64,000 nt of DNA from NCBI RefSeq assembly GCF_014207375.1, contig NZ_JACHEE010000001.1, forward strand, positions 515,708 through 579,707, written 5' to 3'. The notes beneath the pieces were generated by a model that saw only the letters and a program-made list of their open reading frames with translations, was not told the DNA's origin and made no database searches. The position numbers and the translations under genes were made by a program. Origin of the DNA: Arthrobacter sp. AZCC_0090 (GTDB lineage Bacteria; Actinomycetota; Actinomycetes; Actinomycetales; Micrococcaceae). Positions 28,575 through 36,539 of the stretch are shown here, in pieces (position 1 is the first letter of the stretch; each line of letters begins with the position of its first letter).

Positions 28575-29513
28575 GTGTCAGCCGTGACCGTCCGTAAGAA
28601 CGTTGCAGTAGCCGCAGACGGCTACGTTGTAGTACAGCACAGACATCCCGCGCGATGGGTTGCCGCCTTGCTGGTGGCCGCACTATTCGGCCTCCTGTTG
28701 TACTCCATGGCCACAAACCCCCGGTTCGGTTGGGATCAGGTCGCTTTGTATTTTCGCGATACGACCATCATCGACGGTATTGGCATTACCCTCGGCCTGA
28801 CTGCCGTCTGCATGGTTGTTGGTGCGGCCCTTGGCGTGGTGCTGGCCGTCATGCGGTTGTCAGTGAACCCGTTGGTCAGAGCGGCCGCTTCTGGATACGT
28901 CGGATTCTTCCGTGGCACGCCGGTTTTGGTGCAGTTGTTGTTCTGGTTCAACTTGGCGGCACTCTACCCAGATATCACCTTTGGCATTCCCGGTCTGCAC
29001 CTGGATGCCAACTCTCTGATCACTCCGATGTTGGCGGCAGTTCTTGGCCTTGGTCTGAACGAAGCCGCGTACATGTCCGAAATCGTACGGGCAGGCATTG
29101 TCTCCGTTGACGACGGCCAAAGCGAGGCATCGGCCGCTCTCGGACTCACCCGAATGCAAACGATGCTCAAGGTCACCCTGCCCCAGGCGATGCGCGTCAT
29201 TATTCCGCCGACAGGCAACGAAGTGATCGGCATGCTCAAAACAACGTCCTTGGTCAGCGTGATTGCCGTACCGGAATTGTTGTACTCATCCCAGATCATT
29301 TATTCGAAGAATTTCCAGGTAATTCCGCTCCTGCTGGTGGCAAGCATCTGGTACATCATCATCACCACCATCTTCGGCATGGGCCAGTACTACCTGGAAC
29401 GGCACTTTGCCCGCGGCTCACATCGCAACCTTCCGCCATCAACGCTGGCGAAAGTACTGATCCTTTTGCGAACACACGCACCCCTGGCCGTCCGAAAGGC
29501 TCCGATGCAATGA
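28575..29513 (+). CDS. Polar amino acid ABC transporter, permease
   Basis: 312 residues from a GTG three bases after the binding-protein stop. The HisM/GlnP-type core is complete: [39 protein letters not shown], and the ATPase-coupling loop [21 protein letters not shown] first extra hydrophobic helix ([20 protein letters not shown]) precedes the core. With a single permease gene, the transporter is probably a permease homodimer. Confidence 0.94.
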   Translation: MSAVTVRKNVAVAADGYVVVQHRHPARWVAALLVAALFGLLLYSMATNPRFGWDQVALYFRDTTIIDGIGITLGLTAVCMVVGAALGVVLAVMRLSVNPLVRAAASGYVGFFRGTPVLVQLLFWFNLAALYPDITFGIPGLHLDANSLITPMLAAVLGLGLNEAAYMSEIVRAGIVSVDDGQSEASAALGLTRMQTMLKVTLPQAMRVIIPPTGNEVIGMLKTTSLVSVIAVPELLYSSQIIYSKNFQVIPLLLVASIWYIIITTIFGMGQYYLERHFARGSHRNLPPSTLAKVLILLRTHAPLAVRKAPMQ

Positions 29514-30316
29514 ATACAATGGAAAAGCCGCACGTAGCCGCTGACCCCGCCAAGAACCAGGCCATGGTCCGTGCGGTTGGTGTCCGCAAGAGCTATGGAT
29601 CGAACGAAGTCTTGAAGGGCATCGATCTGGAAGTACAGCCAGGGGAAGTGGTTTGCCTGATCGGGGCGTCCGGTTCAGGCAAAAGTACGTTCCTGCGGTG
29701 CATCAACCACCTGGAAAAGATCAACGGCGGCCGCCTCTGGATTGAAGATCAAATGGTGGGATATACCGTCAAGGGCCACAAGCTCCATGAGAAGACCCAC
29801 GCCGAGATATGCCGTGAACGCGCCAACACAGGGATGGTCTTTCAGCACTTCAATCTGTTTCCTCATTTGACGGTGATCGAAAACCTCCTGCTGGCACCCA
29901 AGATGGCGCTGGGCCAAAGTCCGGAACAATCTCGTCCCAGGGCCATCAGCCTCCTGGAACAGGTCGGGCTCGCCGACAAAGTGAATGCATATCCTCGTCA
30001 TCTCTCTGGCGGCCAGCAACAGCGTGTCGCCATTGCCCGCGCTTTGTGCATGCAGCCCAAGCTCATGCTGTTCGACGAACCGACGTCAGCCCTGGACCCG
30101 GAGTTGGTCGGCGATGTCCTCGCTGTGATGCGGCAGCTTGCCGCATCGGGGATGACGATGATCGTCGTCACCCATGAGATGGGCTTTGCCCGCGATGTGG
30201 CAGACAGGGTCGTCTTCATGCATGGCGGGCGCATCATCGAACAGGGGCCCCCATCGGAGGTCCTCGGCAATCCACAGCACGAACGCACCCGCGCCTTCCT
30301 TGCCTCTGTTCGCTGA
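29510..30316 (+). CDS. Polar amino acid ABC transporter, ATP-binding protein
   Basis: 268 residues, overlapping the permease by four bases. Walker [11 protein letters not shown]-loop in [20 protein letters not shown], signature [15 protein letters not shown], Walker [13 protein letters not shown], and the switch histidine in [20 protein letters not shown]. This is a GlnQ/HisP-class ATPase and completes the importer. A terminator hairpin lies 120 bases after its stop. Confidence 0.96.
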   Translation: MNTMEKPHVAADPAKNQAMVRAVGVRKSYGSNEVLKGIDLEVQPGEVVCLIGASGSGKSTFLRCINHLEKINGGRLWIEDQMVGYTVKGHKLHEKTHAEICRERANTGMVFQHFNLFPHLTVIENLLLAPKMALGQSPEQSRPRAISLLEQVGLADKVNAYPRHLSGGQQQRVAIARALCMQPKLMLFDEPTSALDPELVGDVLAVMRQLAASGMTMIVVTHEMGFARDVADRVVFMHGGRIIEQGPPSEVLGNPQHERTRAFLASVR

Positions 30317-30438
30317 CAAAACGTCCGAAGCTCTTCAAACGCCGCAACAGCCTTGATCGAGCTGGCGGCCACACCGGAGCAACTAGAGCTCGAGCCCAGT
30401 TCGGAGTGGGCCGCTTGATAGGCCCGATAAAACGAGAG

Positions 30439-30458
30439 AGCCACCCTTGCGGGTGGCT
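30439..30458 (+). terminator. Terminator of the amino acid importer operon
   Basis: AGCCACCC-TTGC-GGGTGGCT forms an 8-bp perfect stem with a 4-base loop, followed by TTCTC, 120 bases after the ATPase stop. Confidence 0.85.
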
Positions 30459-30510
30459 TTCTCAATTTCCAAAAAGTTGAGGCCTCAGGCTCCGCCGCAC
30501 CCCGGCAACC

Positions 30511-30651
30511 AACGACCAAATCCAGCAGATGATCCGCCCCTACGAATCAGGGCTCTCCCTCTCCAGGGTGGGTGAGCGCTTCGGGATGCACGCCAGCGCT
30601 GTCTAGAACCATCTGAGGTCCGGAAGGCTCACTGTCGACAGTCCTCTTGCA
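30511..30651 (+). pseudogene. Helix-turn-helix remnant (recombinase-type C-terminus)
   Basis: The frame reads DQIQQMIRPYESGLSLSRVG, then ERFGMHASAV, a TAG at 30604-30606, and NHLRSGRLTVD. The pattern of a repetitive-linker helix, SLxxVGxxxGxxxSxV, and xHLR is that of the HTH found at the C-terminus of serine recombinases and in orphan resolvase-like proteins. Nothing of a catalytic domain remains and the HTH itself is interrupted, so this is a relic. Confidence 0.5.
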
Positions 30652-30759
30652 CTCGATCGCCGAGTGAATCAGGGCTTGCCTAGTACCGCTTCGATCCCCG
30701 AGGATTGGCGCATGGCCCTCGGACGACGACGGCCGCACCACTCGGCAATGGGGGCCCAC

Positions 30760-32613
30760 ATGTTTCGGAGACTTGCAGCTGTGCTGCTCGCGTTGGTGCT
30801 GGCAGTTAGTACAGCGACATCAGCAGCGGCCGCCAAGAGCAATAACGGCAATACCGTCGTGCAACTGACGAATACGACAACTTGCCAAGACGTCGTCTTC
30901 CTGGGCCTTCGTGGCTCCGGAGAGAAGTCGACCGATGGCACCTGGGGCATGGGCCAGCGCGTCACAGCTGTCTACGATAGCTTTGTTGCAAGCATGAAGA
31001 ACAGGCGAATCGCAGCGGCCGGAATTAGCTACGCGGCAGCACCCGTGCCCATTCTCGATAGCCTGACCTTGTGGGGAGCTAAAGCGTGGGAAGGGTACTT
31101 CGCCAGTATCGATGGTGGCGTAGATTCGACGGAAGCAACCCTGATCAATCGTTCACACAAGTGTCCCGACGAACACTTCGTCCTGGCTGGCTATTCCCAG
31201 GGGGCCATGGCGATCCACCGTCTCGTGTTCGACCTCAGCCGCGCCCCACTCGGCAGTGTGCTCGATCGGATTCTCCCGAAAATCGACGCTGTTGCGACTA
31301 TAGGCGACGGCGACCGGGTCGCCTTCGATGACGTTGTAGCCTTGGGGAGTTCGCCGACGGAGGGTCAAGACTTCGGTGTTGGGCTTGCAGGTCTCCCTTC
31401 GGGGGCATCTTACGTCGCAACGAGCGCTCATCTCTCATCTGTCGGGCACGGCCTGAACTCGCACTGGTTTCAGGTCTGCGACTACGGCGACCTGGTCTGT
31501 GACTACGGGCGGGCCACCACGGCCGGACCCTTCCCAACGGATCTGATCGCCGGCCTCAAGTACGGTTACGACGTCCACACGAAGAACTACACGAAGAAGA
31601 ACTTTGCGGTCGTGGAGGCTGGTCGACAACTTGCCATTACAACCATGGCGGTGAACCAGCTACACGTTTCCTATTCCCCCGCGTCAGCGACGTTGGGTGC
31701 GGCCTACCAGGGCACCTTCACTCGTGACAGCGGGTATTCCCTCACAAGCCTGGTCATGACCTCCGGTGGCCTGCCGCCTGGACTCAGCTGGGGCGGTGTC
31801 AATGGTGTCTCAGGAACCCCGACGCAGATCGGCACCTGGGCATTCACGTACCGAGCCACCGATCGACTCGGGCAAACGTATCAAGGCACAGCGTCGATCT
31901 CAGTCAGTCCGCTGACCAAACCGTACGACATGGCTGTACGCATCGGCGCGGATCCCGTTCCGGCACAGTACTCATCGGTGGGCTACAACGCGTCCTACCA
32001 CGTGCTGGTCAAGAACATCGGAACCGAGAAGTTCTGGGTTGGCATGACGACCTCCGAATGCACGATCGCGACCCAGACCTGGGGGACAACGGGCCAGCCG
32101 CCACTGGACCCGAGCTATGTATCGCCGGGAGAGGAATGGGCCTGGGACTGCTGGCACATGCTGACCCCCTCCGACTTAACCCAGGGGTACTTCACCGCCA
32201 CCGGCGCGGTGTTCGCTTCGTCGGATTATTCCAACGTAGCTAACACGGTTGTGATCCCGACGCAGACCACATCCACTCACGTGGCGGTGCCAGTCCAGAT
32301 GCTGACGCTCACCGTGGCAGGGCAACCGCGAACCCGGTACGACACCGACTGGACCATCACGTTCACCAATAGCGGCAACCTGGCTGTCACAACGACGCCC
32401 CTCAGTTCGTCGCTCTGCGGCTCAGTGCCGTTGCCCTCTGGCGTCCTCTCCCCGGGCCAGTCGGTCGTGGTGTCCTGCTCCAGCACAGTGACCGAGGACT
32501 ATCTCGGCGGCAGCATGAACCTCATCGGCAACAGCGTGACAGAAACGGCATACGGCTCGGACGGGCAGCCATATTCGGCGAACGCCTTCGTCCAGGTGAC
32601 GGCGCCACAGTAA
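30760..32613 (+). CDS. Secreted cutinase-family serine hydrolase with Ig-like C-terminal domains
   Basis: 617 residues from the ATG at 30760 (an ATG at 30748 is also possible); the signal peptide is MFRRLAAVLLALVLAVSTAT with cleavage near AAA. The catalytic domain begins CQDVVFLGLRGSGE (oxyanion region), has the nucleophile in AGYSQGAMAIH, and probable Asp and His in VCDYGDLVCDYG and YDVHTKNY, all typical of the cutinase family. From about residue 310 follows a putative-Ig (He_PIG) repeat (GGLPPGLSW, VNGVSGTPTQIGTWAFTYRA) and then two beta-rich domains to the end. It is probably a secreted esterase or lipase with binding or stalk domains. Spacing to its neighbours suggests a single-gene transcript. 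Confidence 0.85.
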   Translation: MFRRLAAVLLALVLAVSTATSAAAAKSNNGNTVVQLTNTTTCQDVVFLGLRGSGEKSTDGTWGMGQRVTAVYDSFVASMKNRRIAAAGISYAAAPVPILDSLTLWGAKAWEGYFASIDGGVDSTEATLINRSHKCPDEHFVLAGYSQGAMAIHRLVFDLSRAPLGSVLDRILPKIDAVATIGDGDRVAFDDVVALGSSPTEGQDFGVGLAGLPSGASYVATSAHLSSVGHGLNSHWFQVCDYGDLVCDYGRATTAGPFPTDLIAGLKYGYDVHTKNYTKKNFAVVEAGRQLAITTMAVNQLHVSYSPASATLGAAYQGTFTRDSGYSLTSLVMTSGGLPPGLSWGGVNGVSGTPTQIGTWAFTYRATDRLGQTYQGTASISVSPLTKPYDMAVRIGADPVPAQYSSVGYNASYHVLVKNIGTEKFWVGMTTSECTIATQTWGTTGQPPLDPSYVSPGEEWAWDCWHMLTPSDLTQGYFTATGAVFASSDYSNVANTVVIPTQTTSTHVAVPVQMLTLTVAGQPRTRYDTDWTITFTNSGNLAVTTTPLSSSLCGSVPLPSGVLSPGQSVVVSCSSTVTEDYLGGSMNLIGNSVTETAYGSDGQPYSANAFVQVTAPQ

Positions 32614-32634
32614 CTGCGAGGCGGGGAGTAGCGA

Positions 32635-32769
32635 TCAGAACAGTGACCGCCGCGGGTAGCGGCCCTCAACCCGCCATTCGATATCCTCTTCGGTGCCGAG
32701 GTCCGCGCCCTCGTCGCTGACATCCGGAATTCCGTCCCCAGAATCAAAAACAAAAAGAGAGTCCGTCAA
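32635..32769 (-). CDS. Short acidic ORF or 3' gene remnant (about 44 aa)
   Basis: A minus-strand frame ending at 32635 reads FDSGDGIPDVSDEGADLGTE, then EDIEWRVEGRYPRRSLF, which looks like a genuine protein C-terminus (acidic linker, then an aromatic/basic end). The only starts (TTG at 32769) fall inside the terminator hairpin at 32754-32787, so it is more likely the tail of a lost gene than a functional small protein. Confidence 0.3.
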   Translation of the reverse strand: MTDSLFVFDSGDGIPDVSDEGADLGTEEDIEWRVEGRYPRRSLF

Positions 32770-32787
32770 AACTGACGGACTCTCTTT
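32754..32787. terminator. Bidirectional terminator between cutinase gene and tRNA-Ala
   Basis: AAAGAGAGTCCGTCA (32754-32768), a 4-base loop and TGACGGACTCTCTTT (32773-32787) form a perfect 15-bp stem with A/T-rich ends on both strands, so it works for the cutinase gene from the left and for the tRNA from the right. Confidence 0.93.
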
Positions 32788-32847
32788 GAATGTGCTACCC
32801 AATGCTCCCACTTACTCGAGCCAATGGTTCGAGTAAGAGCATCGTGG

Positions 32848-32920
32848 TGGAGCTGAGGGGACTCGAACCCCTGACCCCCTGCATGCCATGCAGGTGCGCT
32901 ACCAGCTGCGCCACAGCCCC
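32848..32920 (-). tRNA. tRNA-Ala (anticodon GGC)
   Basis: The minus strand folds as a 73-nt tRNA: acceptor GGGGCTG paired with CAGCTCC and discriminator A, D-arm region GGCGCAGCTGGTAGCGC, anticodon stem CCTGC/GCAGG with loop ATGGCAT (anticodon GGC), short variable loop, and T-arm AGGGGTTCGAGTCCCCT. CCA is not encoded. Downstream (minus direction) is the 15-bp terminator. Confidence 0.95.
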
Positions 32921-33134
32921 GAACTTTGCTCGCCGGGAACTTCCATCCGCGCCGGAGCAACTCGTCAATACTAAACCACAAGGATGTGAGATAGGAAATC
33001 GAACGCCGTCAGCTTCGGACAGATGAGGTGCGGTCGATTACTCGGCCGCACCTCCCCCCATTCCTGCCCTCAGCTGGTTGCTTCAAAACACAACGAGCCA
33101 CTGCTTTAAAGAGTAGAGTCAGTATCGCCATTAA

Positions 33135-33156
33135 ACAAACCGTTCAACCGGTTTAT
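33135..33156. promoter_or_regulatory. ARE-like inverted repeat A
   Basis: ACAAACCG-N6-CGGTTTAT, arms complementary at 7 of 8 positions. It matches sites B and C in the same cluster in arm sequence and spacing. It overlaps the stop codon of the epimerase gene (33153), an unusual place for an operator; on the minus strand it lies 215 bases upstream of tRNA-Ala. Confidence 0.65.
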
Positions 33157-34103
33157 GACGCGCCGGGCGCCGGAGAGACCAAGCAGGAGGCAGAAAATTC
33201 AGCAAGGGCGCCGCGGAATGTCTCCGGCTTGTACCCCGAGATCCGCCAAAGACGTTCAGAGGAGTACCAATGGTCCGTCGTGACCAAGTCAACCTGGTGG
33301 CCGGTGAATCCCGCGGCCCGCAATGCCGCGCCCGCACGTTCGTCATTCCCCAGAAACCTCGGGTACTCCACGCCAAATGCCGAAGCGACGCTTCGCAAGA
33401 GGAGGGACACCGGAACGGGTTCCGGATATGCAGCGTGGAAAGCTTGTCCGGATTGCCGAGGCGCCAGCGCAAGCCCGGAAATCAACCTTCCCAGCGCCTC
33501 CACACCGATGAGCGAGAGCAACGCCGAACCATCACCGGGCCACCCGCCAGCCACATTCATGACTTTGAGCAGGCCCGGAACGAACCACCGGTCTTCCGCT
33601 CCAAACACGAGGTTTGGACGAACTACTTCACCCCCGTAGGCGAGCACCATTTGCTCCGCTATGGCGCGGCTGGAGCTGGCCACGGAGGCCGGGTGATAGC
33701 GAGCTTCGGTTTCAAGGAGGCCGCGGTGGGGGCCAGTCCCGTAAACACTGCAAGTACTGACGTAGATCAGCCGGTGAACACCGGCTTGCCGGCACTGCTC
33801 AATGACGTTGCTTGTGCCAAGTTCGTTGATCTCATGGGCAAGACGAGGGTCGGAGCCCACATATGATGCGGCGTGGACTACGACATCCGTACTCGCCAGG
33901 ACGGGGATCAGGCTCCCAGGAACCGAAATGTCGGCGGACACAATGGTAGCGTTATGGTTTCGTAGCCCGATGCGGGGTTTTCGTGAGAGCGCCACAACGT
34001 GCGCCCCTCCGGATCCGGCAAGCGACGCTGCGACCCGACTTCCAATGAAGCCGGATGAACCCAGGACCAAAATCCGGGGCGCGTGTTCAACAGACGTTGG
34101 CAT
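33153..34103 (-). CDS. NAD(P)-dependent epimerase/dehydratase-type reductase of the butyrolactone cluster
   Basis: 316 residues from the ATG at 34103 with GAGGG ahead of it. An N-terminal Rossmann site LVLGSSGFIGSRVAASLAG is clear, followed by DVVVHAASYVG and YVSTCSVYGTGPHRG. The extended-SDR catalytic Tyr-x3-Lys is absent: the matching segment reads ASVASSSRAIAEQ. That Ser/Arg-rich form, together with RPNLVFGAEDRWFVPGLL, is what I associate with the reductases linked to AfsA/ScbA genes (ScbB-like). It is divergent from the receptor gene and probably reduces the butyrolactone precursor. Confidence 0.75.
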   Translation of the reverse strand: MPTSVEHAPRILVLGSSGFIGSRVAASLAGSGGAHVVALSRKPRIGLRNHNATIVSADISVPGSLIPVLASTDVVVHAASYVGSDPRLAHEINELGTSNVIEQCRQAGVHRLIYVSTCSVYGTGPHRGLLETEARYHPASVASSSRAIAEQMVLAYGGEVVRPNLVFGAEDRWFVPGLLKVMNVAGGWPGDGSALLSLIGVEALGRLISGLALAPRQSGQAFHAAYPEPVPVSLLLRSVASAFGVEYPRFLGNDERAGAALRAAGFTGHQVDLVTTDHWYSSERLWRISGYKPETFRGALAEFSASCLVSPAPGAS

Positions 34104-34187
34104 TGCCCTCACCGGTCCGCGGGATCAGTCGGATTCATGTACTCAAGTATCCCGGATGCAGAAACCGGAGAGGTCTCCACGCTGATC

Positions 34188-34793
34188 ATGCAACAACGTG
34201 CCAAAGCCACCCGAACAGCAGTGATTGAGGGAGCAGCCTCGATCTTTGAAGAGGTCGGATACGGGAATGCGAGCCTTAGCGACGTCACGGAGCGCGCCTC
34301 CGTCACCAAGGGCGCGCTGTACTTCCATTTCAAGTCGAAGGAAGACCTGGCGCTCGCCGTCATCGCCGAACAGCACAACATTGTGCGTGTCGCGGGCGAG
34401 AAGATTGCCGCCGCCGGGTTACCGGCACTGGAGACAATGATCGCCATGTGCAGGACATTCGGGCAACAACTGCTTGATGAGCCAATCGTGCGGGCAGGCA
34501 TTCGGCTGACATTTGAGGCCTCGGCGTTCAACGGAGATGTCAAGGGCCCCTACTTTGACTGGGTCGCCACCATGGAGATATTGACCCGTCAGGCACAACT
34601 GGAGGGCGACGTCCGGCCCGATATTGATGCCGCAGACTTCGCCCGGTACCTGGTTGCGTCCTTCACGGGCGTCCAAATGGTTTCCAACGTGCTGACCGAA
34701 CGACGCGACGTTCTCAAGCGGATTGACGACATGTGGCGTTTCATTATGCCGGCCATCGCGCCGATTCAGCCTCACGACGCAGAGACTCCCTGA
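34188..34793 (+). CDS. ScbR-like TetR regulator (gamma-butyrolactone receptor type)
   Basis: 201 residues from the ATG at 34188. The N-terminal TetR HTH (TRTAVIEGAASIFEEVGYGN, then SLSDVTERASVTKGALYFHF and KSKEDLALAVI) and the C-terminal ligand domain with VASFTGVQMVSNVLTERRD and MWRFIMPAIAP follow the ScbR/ArpA pattern, including ALYFHF and the Gly-Val-Gln segment. Such proteins bind butyrolactones and release ARE operators. It lies between the epimerase (divergent) and the AfsA homologue (convergent, 4 bases apart). No ARE copy is seen in its own promoter. Confidence 0.85.
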   Translation: MQQRAKATRTAVIEGAASIFEEVGYGNASLSDVTERASVTKGALYFHFKSKEDLALAVIAEQHNIVRVAGEKIAAAGLPALETMIAMCRTFGQQLLDEPIVRAGIRLTFEASAFNGDVKGPYFDWVATMEILTRQAQLEGDVRPDIDAADFARYLVASFTGVQMVSNVLTERRDVLKRIDDMWRFIMPAIAPIQPHDAETP

Positions 34794-34797
34794 ACTG

Positions 34798-35694
34798 TCA
34801 CGGGACTTTGACCCGGGCCAACAAGGACATCAGGGTCTCCTCGTTGTGCCGCATCCGAACCCTCATGACAGCGTGGGCGTTGTTTTCCCCGACCGGGGTC
34901 ACAGCAACATCCACGGGATAACTGAACTCGACCAACTTCGTGAAGTCCGCCTCGAACACGGCAAAATCCGCATCCGGTCGTGAACAGGCTGCGCGCACGG
35001 CCTGCCTCGCAGCCTCCACCAGGAGCATTCCTGGGACGTGGTCAAGAGGATGGTCGAAGAAGATGGGATGGGTTGGATCAACTCTCAGCGGCCAGACGAG
35101 CGGGCGCCGGCTTTGCCCGAGCATCACGTTCCGCTGGGTGGCATGCCCGACGTCGGCGCAGGCCAGCAAGTCTTCGCCGGCTGCGGGCGGCTCCGTGGGG
35201 ACCGTTCCACGAAATCGCTCGTACGTCGCCGGATTCACAATGCGGGCGCCTGCTGTCCCCTCCCCTATGGCAGTGCCGTCAACAAGGAACCGTGCCGACA
35301 CTGTCAGAGCAGACAGCTGCCCGGCACTAAGTTTCATGTCCTTGACATCCAGTTCGACGGCGACTTGCGCAGGAACCAGGGGATCCAGAGCCGTGGGTTC
35401 GACGGAAATGCCCATGTGGGGCATGATGAATTTGTGCGTCAAGGGAACTCCGCACAAATGGGACAAGAAGATGACCGCCTGCCTCAACGTCTCGGCCATG
35501 AGCGCAGAATCCGGCGAGCCGTCCTGCGATCCGTAGAAGACGTGCCATCGCGGCCATTGCGCTCCTGCAACGAACCGTCGGGAACTTGATTGAACAAAGT
35601 CAGTCAAGAAGACTTCCGAAACGGAGCGCTTATGAACGAGCTCACGCCGGACGGAAGCTTCAAAAAGCGCCACATCGCTCATCCGGTCCCCCAT
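34798..35694 (-). CDS. AfsA/ScbA-family gamma-butyrolactone synthase
   Basis: 298 residues; ATG at 35694, with an alternative ATG at 35682 that has better ribosome-site spacing. It consists of two hotdog repeats of the A-factor biosynthesis domain. The first has VHKRSVSEVFLTDFVQ and QWPRWHVFYG; the second has WPLRVDPTHPIFFDHPLDHV and PGMLLVEAARQAVRAACS. In Streptomyces these enzymes join a beta-ketoacyl-ACP to dihydroxyacetone phosphate. Its promoter faces the second TetR gene across 150 bases that include ARE-like site B. The identity of the acyl chain cannot be told from sequence. Confidence 0.9.
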   Translation of the reverse strand: MGDRMSDVALFEASVRRELVHKRSVSEVFLTDFVQSSSRRFVAGAQWPRWHVFYGSQDGSPDSALMAETLRQAVIFLSHLCGVPLTHKFIMPHMGISVEPTALDPLVPAQVAVELDVKDMKLSAGQLSALTVSARFLVDGTAIGEGTAGARIVNPATYERFRGTVPTEPPAAGEDLLACADVGHATQRNVMLGQSRRPLVWPLRVDPTHPIFFDHPLDHVPGMLLVEAARQAVRAACSRPDADFAVFEADFTKLVEFSYPVDVAVTPVGENNAHAVMRVRMRHNEETLMSLLARVKVP

Positions 35695-35812
35695 TCCTCC
35701 CAGAACCTGCCAGTCCAGCCAAAGCTGCTGTTGCGCTCACCATTAAACGACCAAATCTTATCGGTTAGGAGGCCTCACGGGGTTATCGAAGAAGGTGAAG
35801 CATGCCACATTG

Positions 35813-35834
35813 ACAAACCTTCTAGTCGGTTTGT
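35813..35834. promoter_or_regulatory. ARE-like inverted repeat B
   Basis: ACAAACC-N8-GGTTTGT with perfectly complementary 7-base arms, ending 11 bases before the ATG of the second TetR gene and 119 bases upstream of the AfsA-like start. The sequence resembles autoregulatory elements bound by ScbR-type receptors. Confidence 0.75.
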
Positions 35835-35845
35835 AGCTTGTTCCT

Positions 35846-36460
35846 ATGGAGATTGGCGACACCGGCAGCACCCCCAAAGGCGCAGCCACGCGCAGTGAGA
35901 TCCTTCGGGTTGCTGCGAATGTCTTTGCGCGAAAAGGCTTCGAGCAGACCCGGATGGACGACATCATCCGCGAAGTCGGGCTCACGAAGGGAGCCATCTA
36001 TTTTCATTTCTCTTCGAAAGCACTATTGGCGCAGGCCGTCGTCGACGAGCAGAAGGCACGTTGGCTGCGTCGCGTCCAGGAGGAAATTCTCAGCAAGAAC
36101 AATCCACCTGAGGAGTTGCGCAATCTCGGGGAGTTCATGGTCAGAACCGTCCTGAGCGACTCTTCGGCGTGGGGCGTGGTGCACCTTGCCAATCAGCTGG
36201 CCTCGGTAAAGGGCCACCCCGGCGGCACTTCTCCGCTGGCCGCGTGGGTGGACCTCGTGGCGGGCATCCTGCAACGGGGCCGCGCAAGTGGCGTCTTGAC
36301 GTTTTCGGGAGATCCCAGTGACGCCGCAACGGTGATTGTGGCCGCATTCGATGGACTGAAGTCCGTCACCGATGCCCTCGATCCCCGGGATCTCGACGCC
36401 TTCGAACGGCGCGCGACACTTCTCTTGCAAATCCTCGAGCGGCAGTTCATTTCCAGCTAG
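35846..36460 (+). CDS. Second TetR-family regulator of the butyrolactone cluster
   Basis: 204 residues. HTH: TRSEILRVAANVFARKGFEQ, RMDDIIREVGLTKGAIYFHF, SSKALLAQAVVDEQ. The IYFHF and general spacing are like ScbR, but the C-terminal domain diverges more than the 34188 gene. ARE-like site B ends 11 bases before its ATG, so autorepression or repression by the first receptor is likely; site C lies between it and the next gene. It could be a paralogous receptor or a pseudo-receptor that binds another ligand. Confidence 0.85.
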   Translation: MEIGDTGSTPKGAATRSEILRVAANVFARKGFEQTRMDDIIREVGLTKGAIYFHFSSKALLAQAVVDEQKARWLRRVQEEILSKNNPPEELRNLGEFMVRTVLSDSSAWGVVHLANQLASVKGHPGGTSPLAAWVDLVAGILQRGRASGVLTFSGDPSDAATVIVAAFDGLKSVTDALDPRDLDAFERRATLLLQILERQFISS

Positions 36461-36506
36461 CAAAGCATCATGCCAACAGCCAAAGACCTCCACCTTTAGC
36501 CAAAAA

Positions 36507-36528
36507 ACAAACCGCACAGTCAGTTTAT
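36507..36528. promoter_or_regulatory. ARE-like inverted repeat C
   Basis: ACAAACCG-N6-CAGTTTAT, 6 of 8 arm positions complementary, same arm and spacer layout as sites A and B. It ends 11 bases before the ATG of the SDR gene, exactly the same offset as site B, with the ribosome site AGGAG directly after it. Confidence 0.65.
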
Positions 36529-36539
36529 TAGGAGTAGAA

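Noticed and set aside
34104..34187. ARE-like site in the reductase/receptor divergent promoter
   Set aside because: Checked for ACAAACC or GGTTTGT arms and found none; the receptor's own promoter carries no copy of the motif.
35735..35765. A fourth ARE-like repeat near the AfsA start
   Set aside because: AAACGACC and ATCGGTT resemble the arms but do not pair well and the spacing differs.
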